This document shows, one piece after another, positions 23,727-30,884 of a stretch of DNA of 48,009 nucleotides. Positions within the stretch are counted from its first letter, which is position 1. Every line of letters starts with the position of its first letter. The position numbers and the translations under genes were made by a program. Origin of the DNA: Chloroflexota bacterium (GTDB taxonomy: Bacteria > Chloroflexota > Anaerolineae > Anaerolineales > Anaerolineaceae). The notes under the pieces are model-generated. The model saw nothing but the letters and a program-made list of their open reading frames with translations. It was not told the DNA's origin and searched no databases. The stretch is taken from positions 1-48,009 of the forward strand of contig JAJXZS010000010.1 of NCBI GenBank assembly GCA_021779955.1, written 5' to 3'.

Positions 23727-24941
23727 TTATCCTTTCACAGATCCGGCGAGCATGCCACGGACGAAGAACCGCTGGAAAGCGAAGAATACGACCATGGGAA
23801 TGATGAATGACAGGAATGCAGCGCCGGTAAGTATATTCCAATTCGATCCTCTCGGGTCGATGAGATTGGTGATCTGCACCGTCAGAACCGGGTGGGATGT
23901 GAGGAAAATCTTGGCAACCAGGAAATCGTTCCACACCCACAAGAACTGGTAGATGCCCAGCGATGCAACTGCTGGCACGGAAAGCGGTAGCGCCAGGGTT
24001 GTGAAAGACTTCCAGTGGTTCGCCCCATCCAGATAGGCAGACTCGAAAATCTCTTTGGGCAGCGAGCCTATGAAATTTCGCATCAGGTAGATGGCGTAAG
24101 GCAAGCCAAACCCAACGTGGAATAGCCAGATCCCCAGGAAGGTGCTCTGCATGCCAACCGCCGAGTAAAGCCGGGAAATTGGGACCAGGGCCATCTGCAG
24201 CGGGACGATTTGCAGACCCACAAGGATGGCAAATAGCCACTGCCTTCCTTTGAAATCAAGCCAGGCAAAGGCGTATGCCGCGAATGCCGCCAGGGTGATC
24301 ACCAGGAGAGTCACAGGGACGGTCACGATGATCGAGTTGAGCATCGCAATGCCCATCCCTGCTGGGCTCGTCAGGTCTGAGGCCGTGCAGTTCAACCCAA
24401 GCAGCGCCGCCGTGTTTCCCGAGGCACAATCCTGCAAATAAGAATTCGTGCCTTTATAGCCGACTAGTGCATCCACATAGTTGCTCAATGTAAGGCTTGG
24501 ACCTTTTGCACCTCCCGAGGACAACTTCTGCATATACACCAGAATTTTCCCCAGGATTGGAAGGCTTTGATTGGGGTTGCCTGGCAGCGCCGGGTTCTGG
24601 ACATGCGGCTGCCCATTGATTGGCTGTTTCAGATAGGCCAGGAGCTGGTAATCCCTTTGATACTTGTTCACGATCGCGGGATCCGAGAGGTTCGCCTGGG
24701 GCAGTGCATTGCCTTTGGCGCCATGACACGAAGCGCAATAGGTTGTATATTCGGTTTCTCCAACTACAGGCTGCGGAGTGAAGATCGTCCACCACCCGGT
24801 TGTGCGCACCGCCTCGCGGTCGCGGAATGAGGTGACGAACAGCCCCAGGGTGGGTACGATCCACAAAACGCACATAATAATCAACGCAAGGTTGATCGGA
24901 AGAGCGTGGAAGATGCGATTGAGTGTACGCAGCGGATTCAT
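23727..24941 (-). CDS. MalG-type sugar ABC permease with an embedded cytochrome-c-like domain
   Basis: A 404-residue inner-membrane permease, about 120 residues longer than usual for MalG. Helix 1 (residues 17-38) is followed by the normal FRDREAVRTTGWWTIFTP loop. Then residues about 62-140 form an insertion with the heme c motif CASCH (Cys69, Cys72, His73; bases 24723-24737) in the context YTTYCASCHGAKGNALP, and an end resembling a cytochrome c C-terminal helix (KILVYMQKL). The usual MP axial Met is replaced in NPALPG; His113 or Met137 could be the sixth ligand. A second Cys pair follows in the same loop (DCASGN, LNCTAS). After about residue 185 the permease is ordinary, with an EAA loop EIFESAYLDGANHW. 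Its ATG overlaps the MalF stop by four bases. Permease assignment is secure; heme binding is inference. Confidence 0.85.
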   Translation of the reverse strand: MNPLRTLNRIFHALPINLALIIMCVLWIVPTLGLFVTSFRDREAVRTTGWWTIFTPQPVVGETEYTTYCASCHGAKGNALPQANLSDPAIVNKYQRDYQLLAYLKQPINGQPHVQNPALPGNPNQSLPILGKILVYMQKLSSGGAKGPSLTLSNYVDALVGYKGTNSYLQDCASGNTAALLGLNCTASDLTSPAGMGIAMLNSIIVTVPVTLLVITLAAFAAYAFAWLDFKGRQWLFAILVGLQIVPLQMALVPISRLYSAVGMQSTFLGIWLFHVGFGLPYAIYLMRNFIGSLPKEIFESAYLDGANHWKSFTTLALPLSVPAVASLGIYQFLWVWNDFLVAKIFLTSHPVLTVQITNLIDPRGSNWNILTGAAFLSFIIPMVVFFAFQRFFVRGMLAGSVKG

Positions 24942-25849
24942 CGCATCTCCTCCTGCTTCTGGAACCGGCGGATGTTGAAAATCATGACCGGTATCATGAG
25001 CACGATCAGAAGGGCGGCGATCGCTGTCGAACGGCCTGTGTCTGTAACGATCAGCTGGAACATCCGGTTGGCAATCACCTCGGTGCCGTAGTTACCTCCG
25101 GTCATTACGAACACGATGTCGAATACCTTCAATACGTTGATCGTCATCGTTGTGGTGACCACCACGATGGTGGGCATCACCAGGGGAACCATGACTTTCC
25201 AGAAGGTTTGCCAGCCTGTTGCCCCGTCCACCTGCGCCGCTTCGAGGACCTCGCTTGGCAAGTTCTTGATTGCCGCAGCAAGAATAGTCATGCAAAAGCC
25301 TGTCCAGAGCCACACGCCAACAATCATCAAGCAGAAATCGTTGATGGGATAAGTACTCATGAAGGCTACCGGCTGCCCTCCAAGGCCGACGATGATCGCA
25401 TTGAGCAATCCGGTTTGCTGCCCTCCCCCCGATGTGATCGAATACATGAACTGCCAGATGATGCCTGCGCCAATGAACGAAATGGCCATGGGCATAAAAA
25501 TAATCGATTTGGCGATCTTTTCATACCTTACGCGTTCGGCCAATACCGCAAACAAGAGGCCTGCTGACACCGTACCGGGTACCATCAAAATCAGCCATAA
25601 GGCATTATTCGACAGCGCATTCAACATGATGGAATTGGTGAGCGCGTAACGGTAATTCTCGAAGATCCCCCAGCACGGCTGTCCCTGAACGCAATCCACA
25701 GCTGCAGATTGTGTGCTCGTCCGGTCCATAAAGCTCAACACGACGGTGTTGAATGTTGGAAATGCGATAAACAATGCCATGATGAGCAGAGCCGGGAGAA
25801 GGTAAAGCCAGGGAGCCCATTTCCCTTGTTTCATAATCGCAGGCATCAT
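24938..25849 (-). CDS. MalF-type sugar ABC permease
   Basis: A 303-residue permease with six predicted membrane helices, partner of the MalG-like protein. The EAA loop is EVLEAAQVDGATGWQTFWKV, which docks the ATPase. The first extracytoplasmic loop carries two cysteines in DCVQGQPCWG, which could form a disulfide; the sister permease also has cysteines in the matching loop. The ATG at 25849 has GGAGG eight bases before it and is preferred to the open frame up to 25903, which would run through an intercistronic hairpin. No gene for the ATP-hydrolysing subunit is in the cluster, so a shared MsmK-type ATPase encoded elsewhere is expected. It overlaps the next gene by ATGA, a sign of translational coupling. 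Confidence 0.9.
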   Translation of the reverse strand: MMPAIMKQGKWAPWLYLLPALLIMALFIAFPTFNTVVLSFMDRTSTQSAAVDCVQGQPCWGIFENYRYALTNSIMLNALSNNALWLILMVPGTVSAGLLFAVLAERVRYEKIAKSIIFMPMAISFIGAGIIWQFMYSITSGGGQQTGLLNAIIVGLGGQPVAFMSTYPINDFCLMIVGVWLWTGFCMTILAAAIKNLPSEVLEAAQVDGATGWQTFWKVMVPLVMPTIVVVTTTMTINVLKVFDIVFVMTGGNYGTEVIANRMFQLIVTDTGRSTAIAALLIVLMIPVMIFNIRRFQKQEEMR

Positions 25850-25875
25850 AAGTCGTTCCTCCCTAGAATGAGAAG

Positions 25876-25905
25876 AGTTGGAGCGCACTGGCGTGCGCTC
25901 CAACT
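25876..25905 (-). other. Intercistronic hairpin between binding protein and permeases
   Basis: Perfect 12-bp stem AGTTGGAGCGCA/TGCGCTCCAACT with a six-base loop and no T tract, located between the binding-protein gene and the permease gene. Such hairpins commonly stabilise the upstream mRNA so that binding protein is made in excess of permease. Confidence 0.7.
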
Positions 25906-25921
25906 TTGAAGCAATTTGCGA

Positions 25922-27235
25922 TTACTTTCCGGTGATTTGCTTTTGCGCCGCCGCTGCGGGTGCCAGAGCGGTCGCGATATCCGTACCTTGCACAACCTGG
26001 ATGATCGCTGTCCATTCAGCGCTGGTGAATGGCTCGCCAAGGGTATCGCCAAGATCCGGGGTGAAGCCCTGTGCGCTCGCCAAAGCTGCCGCTTTCTTGA
26101 TCAGCTGCGGATCGGTGTAATTGCCGTTCGCGCCCTTGTTCGGTGATTCATCGAACCCGGTCTGAGCCCAGACCTTGCCGCCATAAGCGCTGGTCAGGTA
26201 AGCGACCATGGCTTTGGCTGCGTTCGAGCTCGAGAATGCCATCATCCAGTCAGCGCCGCCCTGCATGCCCTTGATTCCGGGGAAGGCGAAGAAGTCATAG
26301 TCCGTTCCGTAGACGAGTGTTGGGAACTGGGTCGCAATTTCGCCACCAGCGAAACCGGACTGCTTCACCATCATGGCCTCGGGATTCGGCTGGAAGACCA
26401 GGTAGATGGCGTTCAGGAAGGAGGTATTTAAGGTGCCGTTCGCTCCGCCAACGGTGTATTTCGGATCGGATGCCCACTTCTGGTAAATCTGGTAGGCAGC
26501 CACAACACCAGGATCATTGTATGGGGTCGTGCCGTTGATGATATTCAACACATACTGGGGACCCTGCAGGGTGAGCAGCAGATCCTGGATGAAGTCGGAA
26601 CCGGTCCAGCCTGTGGCTGCACCGTTCTCAAATCCCATACTCCAGGGAACGTTACCGTCGGTGGCCATTTTGTCGACCAGGGTCTGCAGATCGGCAAATG
26701 TCGTCGGAACGGTGTAGCCGAGCGCCTGGAAGCGGGCAGGGCTGTACCAGATGATGGACTTGATGTCCGCTTTGACTGGAATGGCATACAGAGTGTTGCT
26801 GAATGTGCCAAGATCGATCCAGTACGAAGCGTAGTTAGCCGTATCGGCTCCATCAGTGGTCATATTGACCATTTTATCCTGATACAGGCTGACAGGTGAG
26901 CTCGACGGCCAGAACAGAATGTCTGGCGGGGTGCTCTTCACGCGGGTGTCCAACACTGCTGCATCGCGGGTCGATTCGGCCGAGATCTTGATACCGCAGG
27001 CATCCACTAAGGGTTGGAAGATCTTGTTTGCGCTGACTTCCTCGGAGCCGGTCCATTGATACATCAGAGTCAGCGTATCGCCCGACTTTGCTCCCATGCA
27101 GTCGATTGTGCTGGAAATAGCTGTTGGGGCTTCGGTGGTCGCAGCAGTAGTCGGGGCTGGGGTGGGGGTTGCGCAAGCCGCTGCCAACAGGGCGATTACG
27201 ACAAGCGCAATAATGGGTTTCGAAAACGTAGACAT
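25922..27235 (-). CDS. Sugar ABC transporter substrate-binding lipoprotein
   Basis: A 437-residue extracellular solute-binding protein (family 1, MalE-like). A lipoprotein signal (ALVVIALLAAAC, Cys near 21) is followed by a Thr/Pro/Ala linker. The mature part begins DTLTLMYQWTGSEE and has the usual binding-protein features PDILFWPSSSPVSLYQDKM and FAFPGIKG with a Gly/Ala-rich hinge. GAGGAAAGG precedes the ATG. It is the first transport gene after the LacI regulator and should be the most abundant product, helped by the hairpin downstream. Ligand not readable; linkage to treS suggests trehalose, maltose or related alpha-glucosides. Confidence 0.9.
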   Translation of the reverse strand: MSTFSKPIIALVVIALLAAACATPTPAPTTAATTEAPTAISSTIDCMGAKSGDTLTLMYQWTGSEEVSANKIFQPLVDACGIKISAESTRDAAVLDTRVKSTPPDILFWPSSSPVSLYQDKMVNMTTDGADTANYASYWIDLGTFSNTLYAIPVKADIKSIIWYSPARFQALGYTVPTTFADLQTLVDKMATDGNVPWSMGFENGAATGWTGSDFIQDLLLTLQGPQYVLNIINGTTPYNDPGVVAAYQIYQKWASDPKYTVGGANGTLNTSFLNAIYLVFQPNPEAMMVKQSGFAGGEIATQFPTLVYGTDYDFFAFPGIKGMQGGADWMMAFSSSNAAKAMVAYLTSAYGGKVWAQTGFDESPNKGANGNYTDPQLIKKAAALASAQGFTPDLGDTLGEPFTSAEWTAIIQVVQGTDIATALAPAAAAQKQITGK

Positions 27236-27261
27236 TTCCTTTCCTCCTGATTCTTCTTGGT

Positions 27262-27290
27262 TAACAATTGAATCGCTTGCGAACAGTCAA
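27262..27290 (-). promoter_or_regulatory. Candidate promoter for the sugar importer operon
   Basis: On the minus strand: -35 TTGACT (27290-27285), 17-base spacer, weak -10 TTGTTA (27267-27262). A TCGC-TT-GCGA inverted repeat (27273-27282) lies in the spacer and could be an operator. It differs from the palindrome at the lacI-type promoter, so co-regulation is unproven. Confidence 0.35.
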
Positions 27291-27346
27291 GTTTACGAGC
27301 TCATCACCTCCTTTACCATAATTAAATTATTGGATCGGGTTTACGA

Positions 27347-28381
27347 CTAAATGACGATACGTCCCATGGTGGATTCGCGCACCACTAATTCGATATCCAA
27401 CAATAAGCCTTGCTGTTCCAGCTCTTTGCCCAGGAGTAACCTGGTCAGCTGCTCCCCGGCGTTCCACCCTAATTCGAAAGCAGGCAGGCGGATGGTCGTC
27501 AGCGGAGGATCGACATAGGCTGCCAGCGGCACATCATCGAAGCCGACTACTGCAATATCCTCGGGAATGTGTTTACCTGCGTGATGGATCGCCTTCATCG
27601 CTCCGAGGGCCACCACATCGCTTGCCACGAACACAGCGGTTGGCGGCTGTGGCAGGCCGAGCATTTTTTGCATGGCTTCATAACCGCTTTCCGGGGTATA
27701 TCCACCTTCCAGGATCAGTTCCCCCTCAATTGGGATTCCTGCGCCGACCAGTGCATCCTCATAGCCTTGCCGCCGGTGTTGCGCAGACGTATACTGCAGC
27801 GATGCGTTAGTGATCAGGCCAATCCTGCGGTGTCCCAACTGAATGAGATGCCGCGTCGCAGTCGCCGCGCCTTCCACGGCGTTAACGTCCACAAAGGGTA
27901 ACGGGCTTCCGCTCAATTGGCCCATCAGCACAATCGGAAAGCCGTTCTCCACAAACCTGGCTATCTCCTGGTCATCCTGGCGTGGACCTGAAAGAATAAT
28001 CCCATCGACAAGGTGCTCGCTTGCCAACTGCGCATAACCCGAAAGATTCTTTGGGTCGTACGGTTTGAGCAGAACGTGATAGCCATACTGACTTACCGAT
28101 TGTTCGATGCCAAACATTACCCGCAGCAAAAAGGCGTCGGCAAAGACCTGCTCTGGGCTCTGTTGAAGCACCAGTCCGATGGTCGACGATTTTCCCGAGA
28201 CAAGTTTTCTGCCCGAAGCATCGGGGTGATAGTTGAGCCGCCTGGCAGCTTCCAATACGCGTTGGCGCGTGGCTTCGTTGATGCTCACACTGGTGACATT
28301 GTTCAAGACAAAAGATACCGTGGATCGAGATACTCCGGCTTCTTTGGCAACGTCGAAACTGGTCACCCTCTTGCCAGTCAA
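27347..28381 (-). CDS. LacI-family transcriptional regulator
   Basis: A 344-residue regulator. The N-terminal helix-turn-helix is TSFDVAKEAGVSRSTVSFVL (about residues 7-26), followed by the hinge helix RRLNYHPDASGRKL and a periplasmic-binding-protein-like sugar-sensing core (STIGLVLQQ, HLVDGIILSG, RRIGLIT, DIAVVGFDD). It precedes the sugar importer genes on the same strand by 111 bases and is the likely sugar-responsive repressor of the operon. Its own promoter contains a perfect 12-bp palindrome, indicating autoregulation. Ribosome site AGGAGGG stands before the ATG. Confidence 0.94.
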   Translation of the reverse strand: MTGKRVTSFDVAKEAGVSRSTVSFVLNNVTSVSINEATRQRVLEAARRLNYHPDASGRKLVSGKSSTIGLVLQQSPEQVFADAFLLRVMFGIEQSVSQYGYHVLLKPYDPKNLSGYAQLASEHLVDGIILSGPRQDDQEIARFVENGFPIVLMGQLSGSPLPFVDVNAVEGAATATRHLIQLGHRRIGLITNASLQYTSAQHRRQGYEDALVGAGIPIEGELILEGGYTPESGYEAMQKMLGLPQPPTAVFVASDVVALGAMKAIHHAGKHIPEDIAVVGFDDVPLAAYVDPPLTTIRLPAFELGWNAGEQLTRLLLGKELEQQGLLLDIELVVRESTMGRIVI

Positions 28382-28398
28382 ATTTCCCTCCTGTTAGT

Positions 28399-28446
28399 AA
28401 CACGTGTTAGTACTTACAGTATAGAGCAATTCAATGAAAAGTCAAT
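28399..28446 (-). promoter_or_regulatory. Promoter and palindromic operator of the LacI-family gene
   Basis: On the minus strand: -35 TTGACT (28446-28441), 16-base spacer, -10 TATACT (28424-28419). The perfect palindrome TAACACGTGTTA (28399-28410) has the central CG typical of LacI-family operators and lies just after the expected transcription start, where a bound repressor would block the promoter. Confidence 0.72.
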
Positions 28447-28549
28447 AAACTGTAAGGTTAATTTGCACCAAACCGGAATCTGTCCAAACCTAACGAGGTC
28501 TGCCAGGGTTGCTTCTGCCTTGCGAACACAGCGCCGCCGGCAATCTACT

Positions 28550-29890
28550 TCAGGACATCATCTGATCCATCAAGCTTCTTCGTTCCGGTTCCCCTTCTCT
28601 TCTGTACCAGTCCGAACGGGTCAGCGGAAGTCCGCTTCTACCCTCCTTATCGGCCTTGACCAGCAAGGTTTGATAGATGTTCTGCCTGCGCACATCGAAA
28701 CCATAGATCGATCCGGACATGAATAATCGCCATACCCTGTAGGTGCCTTCATCAACATACTGCAGTGCACGCTCATGATTGGCTTCGAGTCTTTCCACCC
28801 AGTGCTGCAACGTCAGCATGTAATGCTCGCGCAGGCTCTCCACATCGCGTGTCTCGAACCCTGCGCCTTCGGCAATGGCAATCGTCTTGTGAATTTGAAC
28901 CAGTTCGCCGTCTGGGAATACATAGGCATCTGAGAAGCTGCCTTTGTCATTGCGCATTTGCTCTTGCGTCGATGAGATACCATGGTTGAGAAAAACGCCC
29001 TGGGGTTTCAATAATCGCAATGCCTTGGCAAAATACTCTGCAAGCATTTGCTCGCCAACATGCTCGAACATGCCCACGCTAACCAGCGCATCAAAGGTGG
29101 GCTGCTCAGGCACCTGCCTGTAATCGATCACCTCCACCCTGCAATGGTCCCCAATCCCCAATTCGGCAATTCTCTTGTTGGCGTAATCTGCCTGGGGTTG
29201 GCTAAGGGTGATCCCCGTGGCATCCACCCCGTAATGCTGCGCCGCCCAAATGACCAATCCACCCCATCCGCAGCCGATATCCAGAATCCTTTGCCCGGTT
29301 CGCAACCTCATCTTACGGCAAATGTAGTCCAACTTGCGCTCCTGCGCTTCTGCCAGGCTGTCATCCGCAGTCTGGAAATATGCGCAAGAATACACCATCT
29401 GAGGATCGAGGAAGAGAGCATAAAAATCATTCGAAACATTGTAGTGATAAGTGACAGCCTGCCTGTCGCGCTGGATCGAATGGCGTTTGCCTTCCAGGTG
29501 CGCCGGTCCGCGCTGCAGCGGATGCCTGTCAGTCGATTCGGGTAGCTGTTTGAGCCGGGAATAGAGCCGCAGTTTCTTTGCCAACCCGCCGACATCTGCC
29601 GTAAGCATATCTGCCAGGGAGAAGATCTCCTCGATCTTGCCCTCGATGTCGATATCGTTGTACAGGTAGGCTTCCGCCAATCCCACTTCTGTGCCCGGGA
29701 GCAGCATTTTCCGCAAGGCTCCGGGGTGGTTGAGAATCAATGTGAACGGAGACCGATTCTCAAGCGGCCAAACTGTGCCGTCCCACAAGCGAACCTTGAT
29801 AAATTCCGGTTTACGGGTAGAAAAAATCTGGTCGAGAAGCTCGAGCGTGATCGATTTTGCTTCCGCTTCTCTGGTAGTATTGGGTGTCAT
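28550..29890 (-). CDS. cfa: Cyclopropane-fatty-acyl-phospholipid synthase family methyltransferase
   Basis: A 446-residue enzyme that methylenates the double bond of membrane phospholipid acyl chains using S-adenosylmethionine. The N-terminal lipid-contacting domain spans about 1-140. Then the Cfa mark SNDFYALFLDPQMVYSCAYF includes the conserved Cys169. The SAM site is DIGCGWGG at 204-211, followed by GITLSQPQADYA and FEHVGEQ. Some family members instead make other C-methylated lipids, so cyclopropanation is likely but not certain. AAGGAG precedes the ATG at 29890. The gene is alone on the minus strand, divergent from the cupin gene. Confidence 0.9.
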   Translation of the reverse strand: MTPNTTREAEAKSITLELLDQIFSTRKPEFIKVRLWDGTVWPLENRSPFTLILNHPGALRKMLLPGTEVGLAEAYLYNDIDIEGKIEEIFSLADMLTADVGGLAKKLRLYSRLKQLPESTDRHPLQRGPAHLEGKRHSIQRDRQAVTYHYNVSNDFYALFLDPQMVYSCAYFQTADDSLAEAQERKLDYICRKMRLRTGQRILDIGCGWGGLVIWAAQHYGVDATGITLSQPQADYANKRIAELGIGDHCRVEVIDYRQVPEQPTFDALVSVGMFEHVGEQMLAEYFAKALRLLKPQGVFLNHGISSTQEQMRNDKGSFSDAYVFPDGELVQIHKTIAIAEGAGFETRDVESLREHYMLTLQHWVERLEANHERALQYVDEGTYRVWRLFMSGSIYGFDVRRQNIYQTLLVKADKEGRSGLPLTRSDWYRREGEPERRSLMDQMMS

Positions 29891-30106
29891 CGTTCACTCC
29901 TTGTCTCTTAAAACCAAAAGTAAGGGCTTACCTGCTGACCCTCTCATTTGTCTCGCGTGCTCATTATATAAAAGGAAACAACTCCTTTCCATCCGTAGTA
30001 AAGCGAAATGACATCCGTAATTAACTCGTGCTTTCTCGGTATCGCGCTCGAATCATGCTTGCCTGCAGGCGAGGCAAGCCAATGCCAAAAATCCATTTTT
30101 CATCAG

Positions 30107-30112
30107 TATAAT
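30107..30112 (+). promoter_or_regulatory. Likely -10 of the cupin gene
   Basis: TATAAT at 30107-30112, 55 bases before the ATG at 30167. The -35 is not distinct. An 8-bp hairpin (30057-30079) lies upstream with no T tract. Confidence 0.4.
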
Positions 30113-30166
30113 GAAATGGATTCCAAGGATTTCTGTATTTTTTGAATGTAAAAGGAGGTTGTTGCG

Positions 30167-30556
30167 ATGGATGGTTTCTATAGCAAGATCGAGAAAGATA
30201 CCGAAAAGAACGACTACTTCCGCAAGGTGCTGTTTACCGGCAAGCACCTCCAATTGGTCCTCATGAGTCTCAAGGGTGGTGAAGAAATCGGCAATGAAGT
30301 ACACCCCAATGTGGACCAATTCTTTCGCGTAGAAATAGGCGAAGCGAAATTCATTTTGAACAACAAGGATGAACAAATTGTCAAAGCCGGTGATGCCATG
30401 GTCGTTCCTGCAGGCACCTGGCACAACGTCATGAATCACATGGCGAACGAGCCGCTCAAGTTGTATACCATTTACACTCCGCCGAATCACCCCGCTGGAA
30501 CGATTCATAAAACAAAAGCGGACGCAGAAGCCTACGAAGCCGCAACACATAAATAG
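30167..30556 (+). CDS. Small single-domain cupin protein
   Basis: A 129-residue cupin. Motif 1 is read in GGEEIGNEVHPNVDQFFRVE and motif 2 in GDAMVVPAGTWHNVMN. The metal ligands are expected at His of EVHPN, Gln/Asp of VDQF, and His of TWHN; the usual second His of motif 1 (HxH) is replaced, so metal binding may be weakened or altered. The family includes mannose-6-phosphate isomerase-like and dioxygenase-like proteins with many functions. AAAGGAGG precedes the ATG. It stands alone between cfa and the oxidase operon. Function unassigned. Confidence 0.85.
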   Translation: MDGFYSKIEKDTEKNDYFRKVLFTGKHLQLVLMSLKGGEEIGNEVHPNVDQFFRVEIGEAKFILNNKDEQIVKAGDAMVVPAGTWHNVMNHMANEPLKLYTIYTPPNHPAGTIHKTKADAEAYEAATHK

Positions 30557-30884
30557 GCAAATCCGAACAAGCGATATTGCTTCAAATAGAATCCAGCATG
30601 AGATCGCTGGATTGGCCTCGGAAATATAATCTTTAGCCACAATTGAACGGCATTTTTTAACCTTTTGACCGTAAAAAGAGGCAAAGGGCAATCGTGGTTA
30701 AACACGTATTTTTTTCTTCCCCCTTGAAATCGAGATTTCATTGGCGTATTATCTGATTAGCAATACCCCCTTTATTGCTAATTAAAGGTACCTATTCAAA
30801 CCGAAGTGCACCATAGCCCACAAGGGAGAACAATATAGGGCTGGTTCGTGACAGCTTAGTCGACAATTAAATTAAGGAGGGCAT
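30557..30884. other. Upstream region of the cbb3-type oxidase operon
   Basis: 328 bases without a gene. The right half carries a good promoter with two palindromes (30724-30782). The left half shows no terminator with a T tract and no recognisable gene. Confidence 0.6.
30724..30782 (+). promoter_or_regulatory. Oxidase operon promoter with two inverted repeats
   Basis: -35 TTGAAA (30724-30729), 17-base spacer, -10 TATTAT (30747-30752). GAAATC-GA-GATTTC (30726-30739) overlaps the -35 and spacer, and ATTAGCAATA-N7-TATTGCTAAT (30756-30765 with 30773-30782) begins just after the -10 and covers the expected transcription start. The second repeat is perfect over ten bases. The arrangement suggests a repressor or redox-responsive regulator. 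It does not match an FNR box (TTGAT-N4-ATCAA). Confidence 0.65.

Noticed and set aside
24723-24737. CASCH in the permease as a chance match
   Set aside because: Chance was considered, but the motif has cytochrome-type flanks, lies in a large insertion on the correct side of the membrane, and is followed by a helix-like end; it was kept as a finding.
27293-27304. Three-codon leader ORF (ATG AGC TCG TAA) behind a strong GGAGGTG on the minus strand, upstream of the binding-protein gene
   Set aside because: The ribosome site is almost touching the ATG and the peptide is too short to suggest attenuation; more likely chance.
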